Shown: positions 32,061-48,243 of the stretch, one piece after another | Layout of the letters: each line of letters starts with the position of its first letter | How positions within the stretch are numbered: the stretch's first letter is position 1 | From: Enoplosus armatus | Taxonomy: Eukaryota > Chordata > Actinopteri > Centrarchiformes > Enoplosidae | Direction of reading: 5' to 3' | Length of the DNA: 64,000 nt | NCBI RefSeq assembly: GCF_043641665.1 | Contig: NC_092183.1 | Coordinates: 22,168,501 to 22,232,500 of the forward strand | The notes under the pieces: generated by a model | The model's database searches: none | Seen by the model: only the letters and a program-made list of their open reading frames with translations | What the model was told of the DNA's origin: nothing | Made by a program: the position numbers and the translations under genes

Positions 32061-35000
32061 AATTAAATTATGATTAGTGTGTCAATGATATGAATATGCT
32101 TTCACTGATTCTGATGGACCAGGGGACTGAATTGACCAATACATTTTGGCAGTTTTCTAAGGAAAGCATGCCTCAAAATGGTTAGCGTTTTGTTTTCATC
32201 TCAAGCTGCATCACTGTCAGGCTGAAAAAAAGCATTTGCACCTATCATTTATCACCAACATTGTGCACAAGATAGGGGCGACCACATCCCCCGTCCACCC
32301 AGGCATTTTCGTTGCATGTCATTCGCTCTCTTTCCTCATCTTGCGTCTGTCTACTGTCAATGCATTGGTAAAAAAGGGTTTAGAATGCCCCCCCCCCCCC
32401 AAAAAAAGTATTTAAATAAAGATGTCATGTTAGAATCAGTTCAGGTTCAGTTCAGGCTTTGTAAAGGCAACTGAAGGTTTCATAGTAAATCCGCAGTCAA
32501 CCAGGCACATCACAACATGTCTCTCCTCATAACGTCATTCCTCATCACACAGCAGTGCCACAGCTCCAGTCTCGTGGCCACTGGAGACACCCAGTCATAG
32601 TCTCTGTGGCCAGACTGGTGGCACTGGCATTAATGAGGGACAAAGCCCGCTTAGAAGGAGGGCATGGAGGGCACCAGAGGGTGGCGTGGGAACCAGCGCG
32701 TGCACCTGCTTCGTGTTTTGGTTGGAAACAAACTCGAGGACAATCAGTGCAAGGTCAACCGGGGGATAGAGAGAAGGAGACTGGCAGGCTGGGATGGTCA
32801 GTCTGCCTCAGTGAAACAGCCACAGTCGCAGAGACCGGGCCTGATGATGAAGCATGTGTCCACTTACAGGCGCTGCAAGGTGCCTCGTAAGCCTTGAGAT
32901 GATTTGCTGCAATGGTACGCGAAATTACATTTTGTCATGCCGTGTTGCGCCAACGTGACTTCATTTAATTGGGGGCTGTCACATGGGGCTCGCCGAAGAG
33001 TCAACATTGCCAGCCTGCAGAGAGTCGAGCCTCTGTGTTTGTGGTTAAAACAAAGCTGCGAGCCGTTGGAAATGAGAGAGACCGATGCCTCATTCACGCT
33101 AAGGCAATGACCCTGAGAAAAACACCTGCTTGTGGTGCCGGCGTGAATGGGTCAGCGTTCGCCATCCGACCCAGGCGCACGACCCTGCACGTGACCAGAG
33201 TTTTTTACGCGGGTCTGACGTCGTTTGGCTTTGGTACAGAATGGTCAACATGGATGTTATGTTTTAGGCCATTCTCCTCCATAGTCCTAGCTCCCTCACA
33301 CGCGACTGCGCTTGGTCCTTGAACATTACATTAACTTAAGTTCCACCATTAAATCGATCTGCATGGGTAACTTTATCAGTGTTATGCATTGCAAATGATA
33401 GCAGGTGGACTTGCAGGTCCACTGTCACCAAAAATCTCACAACACGGCCTTGTTTTTATCACAGACTTCTGCCAAATTGGCTGGTGTCATGTCGGATGTC
33501 CCAGCTTAGTATCCGTAGAAATGACGTCCATATTCTTTCAGCAGTGTACAATATACATCTCAGACTGGGGCTTGAAATGAGCATATTCATTAATTAATTC
33601 ATATTTTAATTAAAAGGATGACTTTTTCAAAATACTCACTTTCTTGCAAATAAAAGCAGATTTCCCAAAAGTTTAGTTTAACTATAGATTATATCACTAA
33701 TATAATAATATATAACTAATAGATTATTTGACACTAACCAAAATCATGCCGTGGTTGCATCTAAACCATACAGCAGAACTTTCGAACATTCAGTGTTCAA
33801 ATTGAATGGAACAATAAAGAACAAATGATTGCCGGATTTTTGAGCAGTTGTGATGGCAAGCAATGAACATTCCTACGTTAGCTTAGCTGCAAGGCTGTCA
33901 GCATCTGATTACACTAATCATCTCTGTTGATTTCAGACGACACTACCCACAGACGTCGACTTTTCGGCTGACAATTTGTAAACTTCACATTTTTGCTCAA
34001 TAAATGGAGCGCAGTATCTCTCGCAGACTGCAGCATCTTAGCCTCTCCCATGAACATCTGCTCGAACAAAATCATCATCTGGGGAAACGGCAGAGGAACA
34101 TCTATCATTCCTATCATATCATGGCTGAGATCACGAGACACGCACACTAATAATCAGGGAAGCGTCTCCCTGTGCTTGTGAATGGATTATTATAGAATGT
34201 GGATTTTTGTTAGGGAGCAACGGCAACAGCTTGATTTTGTATCTGTGTGTTAAAGGTTTCCCAGAGGTTTTTGGTATTACTGTGACTAGAGAGCAGCCTT
34301 CACATATGTAATTCATGAAGTCATTTATTAGGCCCACACAACAGTCATTTCCCAAAGGACGATGTGTAGTATTCTTCTTCTCATGTTTTGTGTCGTGATG
34401 TGCTGTGATGACTGAAGAGTTCAGAGAGAGTCTGGACACATAAACAGACCCAGCAGGAATGTGGATGTGTACCCCCAAAAGCAGCGAGTGCTTGATACAC
34501 TTTGCGTTCAGCTAATTAACATCCCCACGCTAATGCCAGTGTTTTTGTTTATAGTCTGAGCCACCGACCTCAGGGTGCATCTCCAGACTCCAGCCTTTAA
34601 TAGACCCCCCCCCCCTCACCACTTTGTACCAAATTAATCTTTACAGTGGCACGGTAAGACTGTTTATCATAAGCACCGCTAATTAGATTAAGAATCAGGC
34701 GGACTCTTTGGACTGGAATGTGGACCCCGGTTTTTGGTCTTGAGTACCATTGACAGGAGATGGATTTTAAAGGGACAGTCCATCCTTTACAATCACAAGC
34801 TTGGTGGGCTTAAGACTAGATTAGAATTGGTGCCTTTTTTTGTGCATTTGTAGGAGAATAGTGCAAGAAGCAAGAGTTAGAGAAGTAGCTGCAGGTCATG
34901 ACAGGAATAAAGTGCTAATGTTTGAAGGTTGGAACATTTTGCGCTTTGCCAAGGGATCCCTGCCCTGCCTGCCTATTTTGCCACACAGCTGCCAAGGCAG

Positions 35001-36589
35001 TAAAAGGAGAGGATATCCTTGTTTATATGAACAAAGGCCAGTGCCCCTGAAACTCTGACTTTCGCTCTGAGGCTAATGAACGCAGCGGCCATTGTGTAAC
35101 ACATCTTGTGTTTTTAGCAATCCTGAGCACAATTGGGGTTTCACTTCATCACTGTCAGGGCGTGTTAGCTGTTAAAGGCTACAGCGGTTGATCTAATAGA
35201 GCTCTCTGCGGCGTGCAGGCTCTTTTCCTCCCATTGTGCAGACATGGGTTCATGTTTGAGCCTTGTTCTTTTTGACCTGGAACTTGACTGCACTTGAGAG
35301 GTCAAAGCCAAAGACTCAAAGCTCAAAGCATGCGTTAAATACTCTGTGCTCTTAATTATTAGCACTCTTAATCGTGTTGCCTGTTCTCACACTGGTAGGT
35401 CAGCTTGGCATGAGATGCTGGATGGTGCGTTAGGCATACCGGCGCATACGATTTGACAGGAGGAGGCAGCAGCTGCTCTGATTGGCAGAGGGATTCCGAT
35501 TTTTCATGATAAGCTGCGGCCAAATCTTTCTCCCGCAGCAAAGCCTGAGAGGCAAGGGGTTTAGTCCGTCTTGACTAGACAAAACATGAAGTACTAAAGC
35601 AAATCTGGCTGGAATTTCTCTGACTTCTCCAACTTAAAGCAACTTAAGCTGATGTTGCCATGCAGCATTCAGTGTTCGGCTGGGGCTGAACAATGCAGCT
35701 CAGCAGGGCCGTGGGCATAGCCTCTGCTAAAGAAGTTTAATCTGCTAATCCACTCTGTTTTCATGTGGCTGTAGGATTTGTCAACCTGCTGCCTTTTCGC
35801 TTGACATGGGTCAGGATTGGGCTGGCTCTGCGCACAGGGGTCCTGCCCCATATCAGGACCCCCTCCCGGTAATGGAGGGGAAAGCATACCCCCCTCCACA
35901 CCTTCCCCCCATCACTCAGCCTGCATTCCTTCGCTAATGAGCCCCCACCACCTCCGCCACTCCTCCCCCGCACCTTCAGCCTGCTGCTGCCCTGCTAAAA
36001 GACCTAAATTGTTCAAATTGTAACGATGGAAAGCCATTAAACAATATATCACCAACATGACCAAATCACAGCCATAATTCTAACTACCTACTTCACTCTT
36101 TGTTTCTGCCGTGGTATTGTTTTATATATAAATAATATTCCCCATCCTGTATCATCTATTGTTATTTTGCTCATCATATTTAAATGGGTTATTGCACTAA
36201 TATTGCAAGTCTGTAAATTTGGGTGACACATAAGAGACCGATTTGAAAAAAGACTGACCTAAATTGATGCTGCAGGATGCTGACATCCGGACCTTTAGTC
36301 CCTAGTATGGGTCAAGCCCAAAAAACGGTGGATCCTACGTTTCCCATAATGCAACCAATAGCATCTTTTTCATCCAAGCCGGGACAACTGTGACTACATC
36401 ATGAAAGTTATTGTTTCAGGCTTGACAAAGCTTCTCCAGAGCCGCAGAAGACACTATACACCTGCTTCAAAGACTGAGTAGTACTTCATTCTAGGCAGCA
36501 CATGAACACGTAGGCCAATTCACTGACACAACACTATTGTAAAGACTTTGTGAAAGGACTTTCCCCTCTAATAATACAGTAATCCAATG

Positions 36590-36830
36590 TAGAGCTGCAA
36601 CTAACGATTATTTTCATTATGGATTTATCTGCTGATTATTGTCTGGATTAATCATTAAGTCTGCAAAATGTCCAAAGATAGTGACAAATGCCTGTCCCAT
36701 TGTACAGTGTGACGTAATCAAATGTCTTGTTTTGTCCAAAGATGTTTCGTTTCCATCTCTTGGCAAACGTCCTCACAAAGAGGGAACGGTCACCATTTTG
36801 GAGAGCCTGAATTGCAAAGAGATCAGTACA
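36590..36830 (+). mobile_element. 'CTGCAACTAACGATTA' family repeat, copy 6 (well preserved)
   Basis: Starts AGAGCTGCAACTAACGATTATTTTCATTATGG and continues CTGCTGATTATTGTCTGGATTAATCATTAAG, TCAAATGTCTTGTTTTGTCC. This is the clearest forward copy in the window. Confidence 0.9.
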
Positions 36831-37434
36831 TAGGTTGAATTCATATACCTGGTGCGCTGGTAAATCTTTGACCCGAACCTCTACAACTGTCTTCTTCATA
36901 TTCTGAGAGTACTACCTCCTAAAGAACAGGACCACAGCTCATTAATGAAAAATCTCTTTTGCTGAACTCTCTTCCTGATAAAAGTGATACCACATGTGCG
37001 CCCCATCCTGCTGTTTTATAGAGGTCCCTAAATCTCCACAGGGAGAGATGACAGCCCAAACCTCCTCCAACACACAATCCAACAGTCATGAGTCCAAATG
37101 ATGGAACTAAGGTCGCCTTAAGTAAGGTGTGTCCCATCAACTGAGCACACGAGTGATGGCCAACTATTACCATGAATAGTACACGAATGAATGAATGTGA
37201 ACATACATACATAGCAGACGGCAATATACGGTATGTATTGATACATCAGAGGTTACAAACAATTCATGTATGCCAGGTATGACAAGCAAGAAGAATGCGT
37301 GGAATAAAAAGGATGATAAGGTTCTGCTGCATTGATTTTGATGCTTTGATTGATTTTGAACTGTCCATCGTGAGTCCAAAAATGGTGTAGGGGTGCGATG
37401 CTAAATCGATGGAGGACTCTTTTAATGTGGTAAC

Positions 37435-37600
37435 CCAGGTTTTATGGCAATCTACCCTATGGTTTATGAGACATCATGTGTGCAAATTCAATGAATATCC
37501 AAAGGAAACTTCATGGAAATCCAGCCACATATCTTAAGATACCTCATCATGAGAGATGGACAGATCAACCAACAGACCAAATGATTGACTGATCTTCTTG
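37435..37600 (+). mobile_element. Fragment of a fish repeat ('TCATGGCAATCCA' type)
   Basis: TTTTATGGCAATCTACCCTATGGTTTATGAGACAT and TTCATGGAAATCCAGCCA resemble blocks of the better copy at 52.4-52.6 kb (TTTCATGGCAATCCATTCTATAGTTGGTGAAA). It is degenerate. Confidence 0.5.
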
Positions 37601-38675
37601 GCCAGTATTGGGTCTTGCTGCTAGTGGGAATTAAAATGTGATGCAAGCTGCACTATGGGTAACGACTGATGTGTCTCGGCTCATTAGGTGCAGGCCCTCT
37701 CATCTATAGCTGTTCAGTATCAAGATGGATAGGGACCAGAACTCTTAAGGTGTGTTCAGACTGAGCACAAAGCAAATTTTAACCTTGTGTTATTTGTGCA
37801 AATTTATATGTCCATTTATTATTATTCCATGTTTATTCGCCAAAACTGCTAGTTAGCAACGTAGCAAGCTTTACCTCTTCGCCTCCATCCACATCCTCTC
37901 TTCCATGTGCACCACCCAGTACAAATTTGCGTCCCATTGTGTCTTTGCATTGACTTTGCATGCAATCTAAAATTGAAAGGACACTGCTGTTGCAAAACCA
38001 AATTTACAAATCTGCAAGGTGTCACTGTAAAACAAGGGAATATGTGTGATCTTGAAGCAATCTCCACTGTATGCCAGCTTGTACTTGTCTCACCAAGGAA
38101 GGAGTGTGGAATGTCTGCTCAGACTTCCATGCATTGCTTCCTGTTTATTAAGTAAGCCATGACCATGGCCTGCCAAAGCTCTGTCATCATACATGGCAGC
38201 CAAAGGCCGGCTGGTGATGCAGAAGTCTTTTGAGTTATGTTTGTCTCTGAGGCTTTGCTCTGAGTCACACTGGCTAACATTCAAAAGAGGGGAAGCAAGT
38301 GGTTATTTTTCAGGATCACTTTCCTGGCCTTGTTTTTGTTTCCCTACAATAAAAAAAAAGAGTTATTATTCATGGAAGTCCAGCAGGGTTTAGACTAATG
38401 GAATAGATGACTGGAAGAACAGGATTCACCGGTGGAAGAAGGAACAGCACAGCTCAGCATACACCTTCAAAAAACTGCCACATTTTATGGGTGCATGAAT
38501 ATACAGCGTAGTCTAGGTCATCAATCTAATGTGTTAGATTATTGCTCAGCCCTGAAGCTGCTTGATTAGAATGGTACCACAATAAAGAGACATTTCTACT
38601 GCATGTACTTAAGTGGAAAAATGAAAGGAAGATTATAGAGACACCACAAAATACCTTTTTTTTCTTTGGGTTTGA

Positions 38676-41073
<2,398 letters not shown>

Positions 41074-41154
41074 TAGTATTGTAGTTCTGCTAGTAGTACT
41101 AGTATTTGCACTAGGACTAGCAGTAGTTGTACAATTAGCAGTACATTACAAGCA

Positions 41155-41345
41155 GTGCTGTTAGTCAGCACTGTAGTGCTCAAGTCCAATCTCAGCCCCA
41201 AGTCTCCAGACATTGCTTCTATTATCTCAGACTTAGCTTGGCATGGTGGGTGTTTTGACTCACTTGTCTTGCTCTTAGCCACCGGTCTCATCTATTACAG
41301 TGTTTGGTCCTTGGTCAAAATCAATCAAAATCCACCTACCAGCAC
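41155..41345 (+). repeat. Degenerate fish repeat ('CTCAAGTCC' type)
   Basis: GTAGTGCTCAAGTCCAATCTCAGCCCCAAGTC and TTGGTCCTTGGTC resemble a common teleost repeat rich in 'AAGTC' and 'TCTTGGTC' units. Low similarity, so tentative. Confidence 0.35.
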
Positions 41346-41439
41346 TTCACCCAAGCAAAGGTACACATAAACCCCAATAAAACAGCCAATTGTAGTTACT
41401 TCGGTTTTTGTACAAATTAAACAAACGAGACATATTGTG

Positions 41440-41660
41440 TTATTTGGTGAGCTTTAGAGGTGCTGATAGGCCTGATTTTGCTATCACTGTAAAGAACCAG
41501 GCTTGCTGTTTAGCTATGCTAAGCTAAGCTAACCGGCTGCTTGTGGTAGCTTCATATTTCCTGCACAGATCTGAGAGTGGTATTGAGCGTCTCATTTAAC
41601 TCCCAGCAAGAAAACAGATAAGCATATTTCCAACAATGTCAAACTGTACCTTTAAATGTA
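41440..41660 (+). mobile_element. Fish interspersed repeat ('GCTAAGCTAAGCTAACCGGCTGC' type)
   Basis: GTGAGCTTTAGAGGTGCTGATAGG, GCTATGCTAAGCTAAGCTAACCGGCTGC, GAGAGTGGTATTGAG and CAGCAAGAAAACAGATAAGC follow in the order of a very common teleost non-autonomous element (recognised from memory). The end AATGTCAAACTGTACCTTTAAA corresponds to its terminal region. Confidence 0.75.
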
Positions 41661-41731
41661 TATTCACAATGTGAATCAGATGCCCACATGCTTGTTAAAG
41701 GGGTCGCCTGCTGTGATAAATATCACCAGAC

Positions 41732-41795
41732 CCTGCAGTTTCCCTCAGCTCTATGAAGCGTTTTAGCGTCTTTCAGCTCTTCATTTTGGTCTTGA
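41732..41795 (+). repeat. 'CTGCAGTTTCCCTCAGCTCTATGAAGC' repeat, copy 1
   Basis: The string GTTTTAGCGTCTTTCAGCTC, with CTGCAGTTYCCCTCAGC just before it, recurs at 58.8 kb. Confidence 0.75.
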
Positions 41796-41962
41796 CTACA
41801 GCCATTAGTAGCAGATGCAATAGTAACAGCAGTAGTACTAGTAGTAATATTGGTAACATTATTAACACTAGAAGTAGTAGTAATAGTAGTATAAGCCTAT
41901 GCAACATATAAAACCTGCAAGCCAATATTATCCTGACATAACCTGAATGTCCATGTTTACAG

Positions 41963-42209
41963 GACACTAATGGTGAAAAAACCAGGGAGGCTGTAAAAAT
42001 GCCCAACAAAAAGAGCCCTGCAGCCAAACCCCCACCCAAACCACCCAAAGAAAAGGTCGTAAAGCCCAAGAAAGAGGTCATTAAACCTGGGAAGCCGGTC
42101 AAGCCTGACCCTACGGCCAAAGCCAAGGTGGTTGGCCACCAGCCTGGCGTGGTTAGGGGCATCACATACTACAAGGCTGCCAAGACCGACGAGGAGGAGC
42201 ACAGAGGAG
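41963..42209 (+). CDS. olfml2a: olfml2a exon 5: Lys/Pro-rich linker
   Basis: Encodes residues 207-288 plus one base. The first part is strongly basic and Pro-rich (PNKKSPAAKPPPKPPKEK, then repeated VKPKK/VIKPGK/PVKPD units); the second holds VVRGITYYKA, a short block conserved in both OLFML2 paralogs. Human OLFML2A has the equivalent LPKPPKEK and VIRGFTYYKA. The basic run could bind heparin-like glycans (inference). The donor is GGAG|GTGAGG, phase 1. Confidence 0.93.
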
Positions 42210-44560
42210 GTGAGGGTTTTCAGCTTGGCCGGGACACTCTGTATACTCTCCCAGCACAGTTGCGTGTTCATAGAAAGCCACCCTCTCTGAGCTAAAGCAA
42301 ACATTGTGCTGGCACTTTGGCTGAGTTTGCACTCCCATCTGGGTGCGATCATCTGTGCGTGATCCACTGTGGGTGTTGAAAATGATCCAAATTAGTTTCT
42401 TCAGCAATCTAATCTGACCCCACATGACACTTTGCTGGATCAGGATCAGCCAGCAGCCAGAGAGTCATAGGGCCAGAGTCAAGATCTTCATTAGCTGTAT
42501 TGAGTTTCCAATTGAGGATGTTTTCCTGACAATGTTGTTTTATACAAGTGTGAGATAAGGCTGTAATTGTGCTGCAAACACTTGGGGCAATAAAAGTGGG
42601 AATCCATCGCTGTGTGGACAAAAGATCACCTCAATACAAAATTTATTCCAGTGTTGTCTTTAGCGAAGCTGGTCTAGTCAGTGCTGGATTGGATTGCTGG
42701 TGTGCATTCAGCGAGCAGGAAATCCAAATCTTTTATTGACAATATACGTGGAGCTGATGGAATGCTGTCTCAATGGAGGGCTGCCATGTCCATGACATGC
42801 CTCAGCTTCACTCCTTACTACAATGTTTGGGGACCCTCACCAATGCAGAGAAAACATTTCCTGACTCTTTCCAATCCTCTTTAAGTCTAGTTGAGTGAAT
42901 AGGTATGCTGCGTTTGCACAAGGCACACGCACATAACACTGTCAGACCATGTGTTCTGCCATGTATGTGAAGCCCAGCCACCCTTGTCAAATCACTGAAA
43001 CCAGTCCGCTGCATTTCCATAATCTCTGGCAAAGAGCAGGATGCAGGAACCTTTATTCATCCAGGGAAGGTTGATACACCTTCACGCTTTTATTGCACTG
43101 AAATGCTTCTCTTCAAATTTACTTAGAGTGACACACATTTTACTGCAGCTGAGTTGGAGTTCAGGGGACTCGCTCAGTGGCACCTGACCAGCCTGCAAAC
43201 TTGAAGTAGTAACCATGTGGCTGCAACAACCGACAAAGCATCTAGAAAACTGACTGTTTGCAACAGCAACTGTAAGATTGAGATGAAGGCATTTGTAGCC
43301 AATGGGGATCTTGCAGAGTTGTTTGGAAAATTGTTAACAGTGATGTCAAGCATCAACGATTGGACAAATGGACTAAAGCATGCAAAAAAAAAAAACTGGC
43401 ATGGTCCTTTAACAACTACTTAAATATCTTCATCACAGTACCAAAATGTATAATAGTAACAAAAGTCAATGTCTGTTAGTAATTATCTGATGTCCTCTTT
43501 CATGTGCTAGCTACACTCAACCAGAAACAATGGTTGTAACAGATTTGTTTCAGTAGTTTGGTTTGGAAATTATTGTTACATTTAATACCAGGTACAATAT
43601 AAAACTCCTTAATCATCTTAATCAAGACTTAATGGCTTTTTGTGACCAACTACTGTAAATTGTAAAAAAACGAATATTGTTTCTACTCCAGCCCTCATCA
43701 GGTCAATGTGTTCAGGGGACGTGTGTCGGGAAGATGCACTGCTTATGCAGCACTGCGATAATCTCCTCACATCTGTCTGGCAGCACAGGAAGTCAGAGTA
43801 TGAGGACCAGAAGGAGAGCAGACTCTCCCTCTGCTAAGATTTTGACAGCCTGCTGTCTTTTTTTTTTATTTTTTTTACAGCAGACCACAAGCGACTATAG
43901 AAGCCTGAAGCACTAGATAACAAGAAGCACTGGATAACAGGACGAAAGAGTCCGACCAGTATGGATTTATGGGATAAAAAAAGAATGCAGATTTCCCAAA
44001 ACATGAAACAGGATTCAGCGTTTATATATTATACATTACATAACACTCTGAAGCATCTTGTTCCCATTTTTGTTGAAAGCAAAATGCTTCCTCAGTGCAC
44101 TCTGTTATAAAACCAGTTGAAGCTAATAGACAGAAGAAGAGGCTGAGTTATGAAGGAAAGAGGAGAAAGAAGTTCAGAGAAGAGGGAGGAAGTTGGTGTT
44201 CCCTGTGTGCTGCATTGCTAATGTGCCGTCTTTGATGTGAACTTCTGGAACACAGCAGACTATAATATGTCTCCCGCTGTCTGGGAGCCATATACTGCAT
44301 GTACTGTACAGTGAATGAAAGGTTTGAAACACCTTTGAAAGACAGTTTAGAGACAATGTCCCTACACACTGCTGCATTTTACTACCATTGCTAATGGTAT
44401 GTAACCATCACTAACAAGAAGCAGCTTGTTCAGTGTTACTCTCCTCTGTCACCACTCACCACTCGCCTCAGGACTGTCTGACCTTGTTTGGCTGTGTTTT
44501 TGATGAAAACTAGCTTTGTAGAATCTTACATTTCTTCTCTATCTCCTGGACTGACTCCAG
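42210..44560 (+). other. olfml2a: olfml2a intron 5
   Basis: 2.35 kb, GTGAGG to CTCCAG. No nested gene was recognised. T- and A-runs occur near 43,385 and 43,860. Confidence 0.85.
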
Positions 44561-44860
44561 ACCATTCTGCCAAAACGTACACGGTTCATCACATCACAGA
44601 AAACCAGTCGGAGGATGGAGGAGCTGAAATTGTCCTGGAAACCATGGACGCCACCGTGGCTGAGCCCATTGCCACCACTGCAGTCCCCAGCACTACAACT
44701 ACCACTAGCACCACAACTACTAGCACCACAACTTCCACCACCACCCCACCCACGACTATCACCACACAAAGTACGCCAGCATCTGAAAGACCAGCTCCGA
44801 CCATTGTGCTGGTGCTGGACAACTCCAACAACAACAGTCGGCCCACTCTCCACAGAGCAG
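44561..44860 (+). CDS. olfml2a: olfml2a exon 6: Thr-rich mucin-like region
   Basis: Completes D289 and encodes residues to 388 plus one base. After a sequon at NQS it enters a long Thr/Ser run (about 327-361: VPSTTTTTSTTTT, STTTSTTTPPTT) encoded by ACT/ACC/ACA/AGC codons, then APTIVLVLDNSNNNS. This would be heavily O-glycosylated. Human OLFML2A has a shorter Thr-rich stretch at the same place, so length variation is normal. The acceptor CTCCAG restores the Asp codon split from exon 5. The donor GCAG|GTACGT is phase 1. This repeat-coded part is expected to vary between individuals. Confidence 0.9.
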
Positions 44861-45057
44861 GTACGTGCTAAACACCCCTCTGTAAATAAATAATAAATTA
44901 ATAAATAAATTCCGTTGCAGGCGGTGATGGCAGTGACAGAGGCCAGTTTAGCAGCAGAAAAGTGTGTAGGTCCACATTGCCAAGAAATGTATGAGTGTGA
45001 CAATCGATTTAAGCCCATGTTAATGCAAGTCATTCTTCCCCCAGGCGTGCATGTTGA

Positions 45058-48243
<3,186 letters not shown>

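Noticed and set aside
44539..45033. 164-codon open frame on -
   Set aside because: Antisense shadow of the Thr-rich olfml2a exon 6; the Val/Gly/Ser-rich composition mirrors the ACC/ACA codons.
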